Of a DNA stretch of 64,000 nt, positions 45,887 through 56,644 are shown in pieces. Every line of letters starts with the position of its first letter. The first letter of the stretch is position 1. This DNA is from Ochotona curzoniae. Lineage: Eukaryota > Chordata > Mammalia > Lagomorpha > Ochotonidae. The notes under the pieces were generated by a model. That model made no database searches, was not told the DNA's origin, and was given only the letters and a program-made list of their open reading frames with translations. Location: NCBI RefSeq assembly GCF_017591425.1, contig NW_024467104.1, positions 2,480,001-2,544,000 of the forward strand, given 5' to 3'. Position numbers and translations under genes: made by a program.

Positions 45887-48361
45887 TTTTTATTGTTGTT
45901 TACATTGTATTATGTGGTACAGTTTTATAGGCGCTGGGGATTCCCCCCCACCCCTCCCATACCCCTCCCCCCATGGTGGATTCCTCCACCTTGCTGCATA
46001 ACCATAGTTCAAGTTCAGTTGAGATTCATTCCTTGCAGACACATGCCTAGCATAAAGTTCAGCGTCTTATTGTCCAGATAAGTTCAGTGGCCTCTTGGGG
46101 AGACCATCTCTGGTCTGAAGGTAGGGCTAACAGAGTAAAGATCCGGTCATATAAAATCCCCAACAAAACCTCAGTATCAATATACAACATTATGGAATTA
46201 ATTGACATAGTATTGGGTAAACAATATGTTAAAGATAATGCAAGTTCCATTCTTCAAAACATCTGGGTTGAGACAGTATCAATGACAGGTTCAAAAAAAA
46301 AAATAATAAACAACCAAACAAAAAATTACAGGTTAAATCAAGGCAAACATGTGGTATCTAACCTTTTGGGATTTGCTCATTTCCCTTAGCATTATAGTTT
46401 CCAGTTGGGCCCATTTAGCCACAAAGAACTGCATTTTGTTTTTTTTAATAGCTGAGTAGTATTCCATGGAGTAGATGAACCAAAGCTTTCATAATAGTTT
46501 CAATAGATGCAGAAAAAGCTTTCGACAAAATCCAACACCTCTTCATGCTAAAAACTCTAGCCAAAGTAGGCATAGATGGGAAAATCCACAACATAATCAA
46601 AGCAATTTATGAAAAACCCAACGCCAGTATCATACTGAATGGAGAAAAGCTAGAACCCTTCCCACTGAGATCTGGAACAAGACAAGGGTGCCCGCTATCA
46701 CCACTGCTATTCAACATAGTCCTAGAGGTACTTGCAGAGGCCATAAGACAAGAAAAAGAAATCAAAGGCATACGTATAGGAAACGAAGAAGTCAAGCTTT
46801 CACTATATGCAGATGACATAATCCTATACATAGAAAAACCAGGAGACTCAATACAGAAACTGCTAGAACTTATACGAGAGTTTGGCAGAGTGGCGGGGTA
46901 CAAAATTAATGAATGAAAATCAACAGCCATAGTGTACGCAAATAACACCAAGATGGAAGAAGATCTAACCAACAGGATACCATTCAAAATAGCAGAGAGA
47001 AGTATGAAGTATTTGGGAATAAATCTAACCAAAAGTGTAGGAGACCTATTCGAAGAAAACTACAAACTATTTAAAAAGGAAATTGAACAAGACCTCAAAA
47101 GATGGAACAACATCCCGTGCTCCTGGATAGGCAAAATCAATATCATTAAAATGTCTATACTATCACAAGCAATATACATTTTCAATGCAATTCCAATCAA
47201 ATTGCCCAAAACATTCTTCACGGAACTGGATACAATGATTCAAAAGTTCATCTGGAAACACAAAAAACCACGAATAGCTAGAACCATCCTGAAAAATAAG
47301 AAATTAGCAGGGGGAATCACAATCCCGGACCTCTGGACATACTATAGAGCAGTGGTTATCAAAACAGCCTGGTACTGGCACAAAGACAGAAAGGAAGATC
47401 AATGGAATAGAATAGAAGCACCAAAAGGGAACCCACACAAATACAGCCAATTAATCTTTGACAAAAAGACCAATGACAGTTCAAGCAAGTGGGAAGGCCT
47501 CTTTAGTAAATGTTGTTGGGACAACTGGCTGATAGCCTGTAGAAACAAAAAGATAGACCCACATCTATCACCATACACTAAGATCCAATCTACATGGATA
47601 AAAGACCTAAACCTACATCCAGAAACCTTCAAACTCTTGCAAGAAAATGTAGGAAATACCCTGCAAGACCTAGGAGTAGGTCCCGACTTTCTAAGAAGGA
47701 CACCAAAAGCAATAGCAGTTGAGAACAGAATAAACAAATGGGACCTCATCAAACTAAGAAGCTTCTGTACAGCAAGGGAAACAATCAACAAAGTAAAAAA
47801 GCAACCCACAGAGTGGGAGAAGATCTTTGCACACGATATAGGCGATAGGGGGCTAATTTCCAGGATATACAAAGAACTTCAAAACAACCAAAAAACCAAA
47901 ACAAACAAGCCACTCAAGAAATGGGCACGGGAAATGGGCAAACATTTCACAAAGGAACAAGTCCAAATGGCAAGCAAACATATGAAAAAATGTTCCAGCT
48001 CCCTAGCAATAAGGGAAATCCAAATTAAAACATCGATGAGGTACTACCTAACACCAGTAAGATTGGCCCACATAAACAAGAACACCAACGACGCTTGCTG
48101 GCGAGGATGCGGGGAAAAGGGAACCCTACTCCACTGCTGGTGGAGCTGGAAATTGGTACAGCCTTTATGGAAATCAGTCTGGAGAACACTCAAACAACTC
48201 AAAATCTGCATACCATATGACCCAGCAATAGCACTCCTAGGAATATATCCAAAACACCTGTTTTACGACAAACCAACATGCATCCCTATGTTCATTGCAG
48301 CACAATCAGTAATTGCAAAAACATGGAAGCAACCGAAATGCCCATCAGCAGAAGATTGGAT
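45887..48361 (-). mobile_element. 5'-truncated L1 with twin-priming inversion
   Basis: The element lies on the minus strand. Its poly(A) (as T-run at 45882-45890), 3' UTR and last about 100 bases of ORF2 occupy 45887-46486 in antisense. The rest of its ORF2, starting at the [10 protein letters not shown] region, is inverted and reads in sense at 46487-48361. The two pieces are contiguous in L1 coordinates: one ends after 'gattggataaaaaaa', the other starts at 'ctttggttcatctactcc'. A 14-base direct repeat AAAAAAATCTTTTT (45873-45886 and 48362-48375) is the target-site duplication. It partly coincides with the A-run of L1 itself. The sequence is little decayed, so insertion was recent. Confidence 0.9.
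46500..48361 (+). pseudogene. L1 ORF2 fragment (reverse transcriptase and C-terminal region)
   Basis: An inverted partial ORF2p frame of about 620 codons, covering most of the reverse transcriptase domain from '[10 protein letters not shown]' onward and the C-terminal domain. Visible are '[12 protein letters not shown]', the catalytic YADD at 46806-46817, and the Cys-rich motif with 'CWRGCGEKGTLLHC' near 48090-48135. The frame is open apart from one TGA at 46914-46916, so the two long frames 46545-46916 and 46932-48361 are one gene piece. The endonuclease domain and ORF1 are absent. Not functional. Confidence 0.9.
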
Positions 48362-48375
48362 AAAAAAATCTTTTT

Positions 48376-49084
48376 AAAAAAAGAACCCAAGCAATAGCTA
48401 AAGGAAAGATGTCCTGAAATCCCAGCTTTAGTATAAGACTCCGCATGCTTTTTTAGTCTATGAAAAGAATCCAGGGACAATTAAAAATTTCCAGTCTACC
48501 TATGTGTGGAAGGGAACACAAGGTTCAATTAGGATTTAAGAAAATTAGTTGCTAATAGGATGGTGGCTGGATTGTACATGGGTCTTAATATTTCTTTACT
48601 TCAATGCCTTGTTTTGAACTACTCAAATAAGCTAAATAGACTCTAAGTCTGCCTCCCAAACAGTGGTTATAAGAGGCAAGGAGGGTTGAGGGTATAAAGG
48701 AGATGATAACAGTGGATACCAAATCAGAATTAAATTGAAGCAAAGGTTCCTGGTGTATTGCACAGCATATTGGGGTGACTAATCTCATAATAACCCATTA
48801 TTGATTTAAAAAAGAGCAAATAAAGGGGCTCCAGATTAATAATCAGAAGACTAGGAAATATTAGTTACTCTAATTTGGGCAGCTCACATTGTTTACACGA
48901 ATCGAAATGTTTCACAACAGTCCGTAAGCATGGACAACAGTCATCACATTGTAAAAAGAGATATGTAATTGTTTTTCCTTAGTTATTTTAATTTCAAAAG
49001 TTCTAGTTGAGGATAAACAATTTGAAAATCTTTTTGAGTTATAAATGGAATTATCCCATGGTTCAACAATCCTACTTCTGTTTT
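48376..49084. other. Intergenic, no gene recognised
   Basis: Non-coding between two L1 pieces, with no frame or repeat that I recognise. A T-rich stretch at about 49080-49120 begins the next L1 fragment. Confidence 0.4.
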
Positions 49085-49500
49085 TGTTTTTTAATTTTAC
49101 TTTTTTAAATTTTGAATTTTGCGGTACAATCCCATACAGTCTAGGGTTTCCCCACAGCTGCCACACCCCTAAATTCCCACCCTTCATAAACAGCCATAAG
49201 TCCATCGATCTGGTTTTTAGGTGTGCCTGGACATTGCTGGTGCAATGTGAGACAGTCCAGCATCCCATTGTCTACACATGTCCAACTTTTTCATGGGGAG
49301 TCCTTCTCTGATTTGGAAGTAGGGATGCATACCTCATTGTATCTTCACATCTGAATATAGCAGTCTCTATATGCCATCACTATATACTTCCTAAAAATGA
49401 GAAACCACAAAACAAAGTAAAAAACAGGTATGAAATTAAAACAAAAAATTACAGCACCATGGACTCGGAAAATGCACCATTGAATAAGCCAACACACGGG
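49085..49500 (-). repeat. L1 3' UTR fragment (antisense)
   Basis: Same text order as the 3' UTRs at 45900 and 34400, but more diverged: 'gcggtacaatcccatacagtc', 'tttccccacagctgccacacccc', 'cagcatcccattgtctacac', 'tctgatttggaagtagggatg' and 'aaatgagaaaccacaaaacaaag'. It is 5' truncated and ends in 'attacagcaccatgg'. Confidence 0.75.
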
Positions 49501-51239
49501 TGAAGAAAAGAAAACACAAAAGCCTCTTGTATAAAATGATGCCACCACGCAATCCATGAGCTTGCAATGGATTTGACAAGAGATAATAAACTGTTTGGAA
49601 GAAATGAAAATGAAAACAAAACATCAAAACACATGGAATGCAGCAAAAACAGTATGGAAAGGGTTATTGATCTTACAATTTGCACGAAGATTGCCTTTTA
49701 TCAGAGAGAACATGTGATATTCTGTTTAATATGTATAATTCTACTACTTCTCCAAAATATGTATAATTTCCATTGCAGCATTATTACCAATTGGTTCCTA
49801 AGTTCCTTCTGATGACATCATTCAAGGCAGTTGGATGGAGGCTCTGAAAAACTTGGAGAGATTTCATAGGGCGAAATGGAGGAAACGTGTCCCTAAACTA
49901 AAGGTCTGAGAGATGTTGGGAGATTGAAAAGACAGATGTACACAAAATTGGGTCAAAATGAATTTACTTGGTTATTTGAATCATCTTTATTTGGGGTCTC
50001 TTCTGAATTTCAGAGCACTAAGGAATTACTAGTTAAAGTGCTCACTAATTTAGTCTTAAAAAGCTAGAATCTGGCAATCAAATGAATTGATCCAATACCT
50101 GTAGCTTTGCTGTTTAGTGTTCACTCTTCTGTGAATTGGAAAGTGTGGTTCGTTTGGTCAGCAACATCGCCTTTGCTTCTGGCATCTTATGGAAGTCCAT
50201 TAAAAAAAACACAGTTTCAGAATATATGCAAAGTGAGGGCAGGGATATTAATGATGAATTAAGAGGATAATTTCTGTATACATGTAAGTCCTTTTGAAAT
50301 CCTTCCAAAACAAATTTATAGGCACTAGGTGTTCTTACGCTCTGCATTGGCCTGATATCCATCCAAGCCTTGATGGGGGAAGATGGTGGAGACAGATTCT
50401 AGAGTAAGAGTTGAGCACACGTTCTTCTTACATCATTCCTAGGGCATCCTCCAGGACGTAAGTCAAAACAGGTTATCTCTTTCAAGTAGCTCACTAAGAC
50501 AGTTTGTTTTTTTCTCTTTTTGGTGATTAAGAGTGGATTATTTCCTGTAAAAGACTCAGAGGAAGTCATGCTTTTGTTCAATCAGCTTTGTCTAGAAAGT
50601 TAAAACTTCTTGGGGTTACAGTGGAAGCTAAATTCATCTCTTCACCAGAGACTCAGTGATGCTGCATAGAGTGAACAAAGGTCTGGCCAAATGTCCCAGG
50701 AACTTTCTACCACAATATGCCTACTCTGTAACATGGGTCCTGTCTTTATGCCAAGTCCCCTGATTTTTTTTTTCCTGAAGGGCTAGAAGGAAGCCATACA
50801 GACATAGAAAGAAGAATTGCTTCTAAATTTCAGTCAGATCTGTGGATATGAAGCAAAAAATGTCTAAACTTCTAAAATTACTGGTACTAACCATGTGTAG
50901 TGTATTCACAATCTCTACTATTTGCTATTGATTCTGCTTCTTTGTAAGGGCTGACCATATGGTGATTTAATCATTCAATGATCATTTTGTAATGGTGTTT
51001 TTAAATTATTTCTAAAAAATGGAGAATTTTAGTTGAAAAGTAAGTAGATTTATTTATGGAGAGTGATGTAATGTTTGAGCTACAAATATATTGTTGAGAG
51101 ATTTAAGCAGCCGAATGAAAAAGACTGGCTGAAACCACTAGAAATCTTTCAGGAGGCTGTGATTCAATTTCAATTGGATTCTGCAAGTGGCAAGATTTTA
51201 TTCTTTCTTGTTGTGACTGAATGAAGCCTCACTGTGTAT
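49501..51239. other. Intergenic, no gene recognised
   Basis: Non-coding and AT-rich. The short frames on both strands have no motifs. No named repeat identified. Confidence 0.4.
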
Positions 51240-51850
51240 ATAAACCATGTTTTCTTTCTCTGCCCATCTGGTGACAGGCATCTTGGTTGATTCAATATAA
51301 TGGCTATTGTGAGGATGATGTTAGGTGAAATAAGTCAGACACAGAATGAGAAATAATACATATTCTGCCTCGCATGTGGAAACTAAACAAGTTGATCTGA
51401 ACACAGAATAGTGTGACCATGCTAGGAATGGTGGAGGGAGAAGGAGGAAGAGGGAAGGCACCTCAAGACACGTAAATAGAAGGAAAAAGTTTTATGTTAA
51501 ATGAAAACAATGTGGTACGTGCAATTCATAAGAACCCTATATATTTTCTGAGCAAATTGGAGATAGGAACTCCAGGGCTCCAATCATCAAGTAAGGACAA
51601 GGAAAGTGAAATGTTGATTGCTCCAACTTCACCTATACTATATATACACACACATATATATGTATATATATATAGAAATGCCACACTGTACTTCATAAAT
51701 GTTAATAGTTATGAGGTATTAATTTAAAAAAGTCTTTTAACAACTTAAAAATGTGGAAACACTAACTAATCTGATTGGATCTTCAAACCTCGAATATAGG
51801 CCAGGAGTTGTTGCACTGCACAACATAAATATGTGTAATTTAAAAAGCAA
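51240..51850 (+). repeat. Old L1 3' fragment
   Basis: Plus strand: the 'ctgcccatctggtgacaggcatc' and 'gttaggtgaaataagtcagacacag' blocks typical of the L1 ORF2/3' UTR boundary, a purine tract at 51430-51455, then a tail-like A-rich end near 51720-51845. An (AC/AT)n simple repeat lies at 51645-51675. Confidence 0.6.
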
Positions 51851-52532
51851 AAACAATAACAAACACCCTGCAATAATAATAATAAAAAATAAGAGTTATT
51901 GCTGATGGCCTCATTGACCATTTCACTTGGGGATGAGGGTGTGGAGAGTTATATTGTTTATGCAGTGGGACTGCAACTGTCTCAGCTGTGGAACCCATTT
52001 CATCACCGGAAGAAAAGCGTTGTAGGGCGAGGTGCTTTCCTCCTCCACAGCTCCTAAGGGATCCACTTGGAAAGATGTCGTTCCCCAATAATCTCCCATA
52101 TTCCTTACTCAGTAGGAGTGATTGCTCTTGGGGGAGCTAGTCTGACCGAGACTTAAAGAAACAGATCCTGAGATGAGTCAGCAGGACGTGTTGCTGGCTG
52201 GAATAATTACTGCTTTGCTGTTGGCATTTGAGCAACTTCTAAGCCCCCTTAGAGCTGTCTTGCCCAAAGAAGCATCCTTTCCTAGGAACTTTGGCTTTGT
52301 AGAATGTTAGTGAAGAAGAGGTTCTGGGGCCAAACCCTTTTGGGAAATTGTGGCTTAGAGAAAGTTGGTGAGATTTCTTGATAATATTTTACAACCTTTA
52401 AGATGCTGATATGCAGTGCGATTTCCCATGTGAGAGCACAGGATGCAGTGATCTCCAGACTCACGAGAGTGGATGACCTATTTTCCTCCTGCGACATCTA
52501 CCTTAGACTCCTGGGAGAAAGCAGAAGCCTTC
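51851..52532. other. Intergenic, no gene recognised
   Basis: Non-coding. A short (AAT)n run sits at 51873-51890. No named repeat otherwise. Confidence 0.4.
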
Positions 52533-52720
52533 AGCCAGAGATTCTCAAACTTTGCTGCATACTGTGATCACCTGGGAATTTAACAAGTGCTGGTATCTGG
52601 CTCAACACTCACATATCCTGATTTAATTGATCAGGGGTGCAGTCTGAGCCTTGGGGCTTTAGAAGCTCCCCAGATGATTCTGTTGTTGAGCGAAGTTGGA
52701 ATACCAGTGCCCTGGAGGCC
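52533..52720 (+). mobile_element. MER5-type hAT DNA transposon relic
   Basis: Shows the MER5 signature: 'gagattctcaaactttgctgc', 'gatcacctgggaatttaac', the central 'tgatttaattgatcaggggtg' region and the inverted counterpart 'gaagctccccagatgattctg'. It is a non-autonomous, mammal-wide Charlie-related element. 52721-53061 has nothing I can name. Confidence 0.7.
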
Positions 52721-53061
52721 TCTCTGTTTTGTTCCATCTTCTGAATATGGCAGTTCAGAGAAAGCTGACCTGCTTCCAGTGATTCAATTTTTTACTACCA
52801 AGAAGTTATGCATTTGTAGGTTGTTTTAAAAATTCATAATACTCCAAAGCATCAAACTTACCCCATTTCCTGTCTCCTGTGAGGAAGGAAGACATGGATA
52901 GCACTTGGGAAAACCACACTTTTCCAGAATATGTCTTTATTGACAAATACTGCACATTCTGTTTCACAGGGGAAAGCTAAAAAAGTTGATGGAGGCTGAG
53001 AAGAGTGAAGAGTTAGAGAGGTTAGAAGGGTGATGAATAAGGGGTGCCCAAACACAGCTTG

Positions 53062-53396
53062 TGGGCTTGGTGCGATGGCTCAGGAGCTAAATCCTCACCT
53101 TTATGGGTGCCAATTGGGTGCCTGTCTGTGTTCTGGCTGCTCTACTTCCCATCCAGCTCCCTGCTTGTGACCTGGGAAAGCAGCAGAGGAAGGCCCAAAG
53201 CCTTGAGACTCTACGCCCATGTGGGCGACGTGGAAGAAGCTCCTGGCTCCTGGCTCGGATAGACTCAGCTCCAGCCATTGCGGCCATCTGGAGAGTGTGC
53301 CAGTGGATAGAAGATCTCTTTGTCTCTCCTTCTCTCTGTAAATCTGCCTTTGCAATAAAAATAGTTAAATATTTAAAAAACAGAACAAAACAAAAC
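53062..53396 (+). mobile_element. CSINE
   Basis: Plus strand: 'gggcttggtgcgatggctcagg' head, 'ccagctccctgcttgtgacctgggaaagc', 'cttgagactctacgcccatgtgg' and 'tttgcaataaaaatagttaaat', followed by an (AAAAC)n tail at about 53380-53420. The 111-118-codon frames on both strands are SINE-derived. Confidence 0.9.
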
Positions 53397-53739
53397 AAAA
53401 TAAAACAACAAAAACACAACACAGGTTCCTGTGTTTCGCGGCATAGTCAGGCAATTTAGTCCACAGCAAGTTTGTATATCTGTGAAAGGACTGGAGAAGA
53501 TCATAGCTTTCCCATGTAAAGAAGGACAAGGAAATTGGAATGTTAATTGTCATGATTTGGTTGGAGTATGCCACATACACATGTTGAAATGTCTTCTCCA
53601 TGAACATGTAAACTTATTACGTTAATCCAACATAAAACTAATTAAGAAACTAATGTTATATTTTCTAGTTTAGGACACAGCCCAGGAGGAGCAGGACTGG
53701 AGTTCCTAAGAGGGTTCCCAAGGTACTGCATTTAGATGC

Positions 53740-53905
53740 AATTTTTGCATCAGAGTCAGAATGTCTTAGGATGCTTATAAGCAATGCAGACCCTTTTACT
53801 GTCCCCTGAAGGCTAAGGCACTATGTCTGAGTCTGTCTGGGTGGGCACTGCCTACTCACATTTTAACAGGTTCTCACACTGAAGTTTGAGAACCCATGCT
53901 CTGTT
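53740..53905 (-). repeat. MER5-like DNA transposon end
   Basis: The right end reads 'aacaggttctcacactgaagtttgagaaccc', the terminal inverted repeat type of MER5 elements. The left part is poorly preserved, so family and start are approximate. Confidence 0.45.
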
Positions 53906-55076
53906 GGAGGAGTTATTCATCATTAAGAATTTCCCGAGTTTTCCTGTTGGCTAGCAGCTGACTCACATCTGCCTCTCTGACATTTCATCCCACCGTGCTC
54001 CTGTGTACCACTCCCTGCTTGTGCTAAGTGTTGATCTCTCAGTATGTCTTTTAGATCAAGTCACGGCTTGTTATAGTGCTAGACAACATTACCTACTGAG
54101 ATACAGGACACCTCCAGAGAACTAAATTCCTTTTGATATAAGGCAAGAAGATGGCAAGGCTAGGGACCAGCATTGTCAGATCATGCCAAAGGATGGAAAA
54201 AAAACAGGATGGGGCTTTGGGGATTTGCGTGTAAGCAGAAGTCTTCATGAGGGAGTACATGCAGATAAGGAAGTTCCCCTAGAGAGATTTCTTAGAAGCT
54301 AATAAGGAAATAACGCATGGGCAATTAATCTATGTCACGTCACCAACAGGTCCAGAGCTGGAGCAGAAGCTCGACTGGTCCTCTAGTCCTTTTATATTAA
54401 GCTGAGACTGAAAAGAAAAATCACAAGAAATTCAAATGTGAAGAAAGCGTTGCTTTGTTAAGGGTGGAGCAAAGAAAGAGATTAATAGGATTGAGAAGAA
54501 GGCATAGTATTCCTGGAAATGGTGCCATCTAGGTCAGTTTGCTGTTGTTATGGAAACTTGCCAGGTTGTTGTTTAAGGGAAACTGGCAAAGACAAGGCAC
54601 TTGAAGCCCATTGCATAAAATGACTTGCCCAGTGTCACACATGTAGTGAGGGTGCTGTGGAACCCACACATCCTCTGGATAGGTGGCACTACACGAAGAA
54701 GACACTACGAAGGTGGATTCAGGTGAGGATGGTCCATGTCCAGCTAATGGCTTCCTGATGTGATGTATCTTCTCTGCTGTTAGTCTCTGACGGGTCTGCT
54801 CAATACTGGCCTGGATACCGCTACACCCCAAATATCCCAAAATGATCGAAGCCCTCTCTCACCACCTTGCTTTTGAACTCTGTGTCTGATTCTTCAAACA
54901 AAACAGAGATAACACCAGACTTTAAGAAATACGCCTGCTTCCTTCTTGTATTCAAACATGTATGCTTTTTTTTTGTTATCAAAGTACTACTTTTAGGATG
55001 GAATTTTAGAATAGCCAGGCAGGATTAATGGAGGTTCATCAGGTGTCTAAAGAAGCTTATGTTTTCATGCTTGTTT
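53906..55076. other. Intergenic, no gene recognised
   Basis: Non-coding. A MIR-like piece may lie at about 54590-54670 ('gacttgcccagtgtcacacatg'). The 103-codon minus frame at 54529-54840 has no recognisable motif. Confidence 0.4.

Positions 55077-55114
<38 letters not shown>
55077..55114. repeat. (CA)n microsatellite
   Basis: About 18 uninterrupted AC units, 590 bases upstream of the OR9Q2-like coding exon. Probably polymorphic. Confidence 0.95.
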
Positions 55115-55118
<4 letters not shown>

Positions 55119-55319
55119 CATAAGCCAGCCAACTCTACTTAGGATAACAATTGTTTGCTAAACATTCATATTGCTGGATCGGAGTAGAGGTATTCATATC
55201 ATCAAGCCCGTTACTGATTGTCAAAGAATTGGTTTTTTATCCATGCTTTTTATGGATAGAATGTATACTTTCCTTCCTTACAGTAGTCATTTTGAAATTT
55301 AAATAGTCACCATGTACAT

Positions 55320-55490
55320 GTAGAGTGCTTGCAGCTTTCCATAGTGCCTTTTTAAATCTGTGCATTAACCTTATCTCAGAAGCGCATGTAACTGCCTTTT
55401 GGCAGAGGAGGAAATTGTGATTTAGAGAGGTTAAGTGTCTGTGTAATATCAAGCAGATAATTAGGGACAGAGTTGCAAAAACAAGAAGTG
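55320..55490 (+). repeat. MIR SINE
   Basis: Plus-strand MIR: 'tagtgcctttttaaatctgtgc', 'cattaaccttatctcagaag', 'ggcagaggaggaaattgtgatttagagaggttaag' and 'aatatcaagcagataattag'. One of the better preserved MIRs here. Confidence 0.7.
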
Positions 55491-55667
55491 ACCAGTAAGA
55501 TAAAGAAGCACCTGCTCTCTGTTCTTACTCTAATAGAATCGTTCACCGCTTTTTATCTCATGCTATAGTGAACTTGATATTTTTCTTGAGACTGAAGAGT
55601 TCGTTGAAGCTGAGTATCTACGGGCCAGACTCTTAGTTTAAACTTGTGTCACTTGAAATGACTTCAA

Positions 55668-55683
55668 CTTTTTTTATGTCTAG
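55668..55683 (+). promoter_or_regulatory. 3' splice site before the OR9Q2-like coding exon
   Basis: A T-rich tract (ctttttttatgtctag) ends at AG 55682-55683, 16 bases before the ATG. The acceptor is directly followed by GTGAGC, so the same position also reads as a 5' splice site consensus (AG|GTGAGC). Confidence 0.7.
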
Positions 55684-55699
55684 GTGAGCTGCTCCATGG

Positions 55700-56644
55700 A
55701 TGGCTGGGACAAATAACACCTTGGTGACCGAGTTCTTCCTTATCGCATTCACTGAACATCCCGAGTGGGGGCTGCCTCTCTTCCTGGTATTTCTGAGTTT
55801 CTATCTCATCACTCTGGTGGGGAATGCAGGAATGATCATCCTGATCCACAGAGATTGCCGGCTCCACACGCCCATGTACTTCTTCCTCGGTCACCTTTCT
55901 TTTGTGGACCTCTGCTACTCCTCTGTCATCGTTCCTCAGATGCTGGCAGTGCTGTGGGAACACGGCACAGTCATCTCCCAGGCTCGCTGTGCAGCTCAGT
56001 TCTTCCTGTTCACCTTCTTTGCTTCCATTGACTGCTACCTCTTGGCCATCATGGCCTATGATCGCTACGTGGCTGTGTGCCAGCCCCTGGTGTATGTGAC
56101 CATTGTGACAGAGAGGGCTCGCTGGGGTTTAGTAACTGGAGCTTACGTGGCTGGCTTTTCCAGTGCCTTTGTTCGCACGGTCACAGCCTTCACGCTCTCA
56201 TTTTGTGGAAGCAATAAGATTGACTTCATCTTCTGTGATCTCCCCCCTCTGCTAAAACTTACATGTGGGGACAGCTACACCCAGGAAGTGGTGATCATTG
56301 TGTTTGCCATTTTTGTCATGCCAGCTTGCATCTTGGTGATCTTGGTATCCTATCTGTTTATTGTCATGGCCATCATGCAGATCCGCTCTGCTGGGGGCCG
56401 GGCCAAGACCTTCTCCACCTGTGCCTCTCACCTCACTGCTGTTGCGCTCTTCTTTGGCACTCTTATCTTCATGTACCTGAGAGATAACTCAGGCCAGTCC
56501 TCAGAAGGAGACCGAGTGGTGTCTGTGCTCTACACCGTGGTGACCCCAATGCTGAACCCCTTTATCTATAGCCTGAGGAACAAGGAGGTGAAGGAAGCTG
56601 TCATGAAATCCCTGAGCAGATCAAAGCCTTTTGGAACAGTGTAA
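55700..56644 (+). CDS. OR9Q2: Olfactory receptor 9Q2-like
   Basis: A 314-residue class II olfactory receptor GPCR with all landmarks: sequon NNT at residues 5-7, TPMYFFLGHLSFVD, AAQFFLFTFFASIDCYLLA, MAYDRYVAVC (Asp121), FIFCDLPPLLKLTCG, KTFSTCASHLTAVALFFG and PMLNPFIYSLRNKEVKEA. Segments such as 'MLAVLWEHGT', 'RWGLVTGAYVAGF' and 'SSEGDRVVSVLYTVVTPM' identify it as OR9Q2 rather than OR9Q1. The coding frame is intact. The ATG at 55700 gives the expected MAGTNNTLVTEF start. Another ATG, out of frame, overlaps it at 55696. The product is expected in olfactory neuron cilia coupling to G-olf; its ligand is unknown to me. It is about 12.3 kb downstream of its paralogue in the same orientation. Confidence 0.96.
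   Translation: MAGTNNTLVTEFFLIAFTEHPEWGLPLFLVFLSFYLITLVGNAGMIILIHRDCRLHTPMYFFLGHLSFVDLCYSSVIVPQMLAVLWEHGTVISQARCAAQFFLFTFFASIDCYLLAIMAYDRYVAVCQPLVYVTIVTERARWGLVTGAYVAGFSSAFVRTVTAFTLSFCGSNKIDFIFCDLPPLLKLTCGDSYTQEVVIIVFAIFVMPACILVILVSYLFIVMAIMQIRSAGGRAKTFSTCASHLTAVALFFGTLIFMYLRDNSGQSSEGDRVVSVLYTVVTPMLNPFIYSLRNKEVKEAVMKSLSRSKPFGTV

Noticed and set aside
46607..47872. Long minus-strand frames of 141 and 157 codons in the L1
   Set aside because: They are antisense shadows of L1 ORF2; the sense frames carry the YADD and C-terminal motifs.
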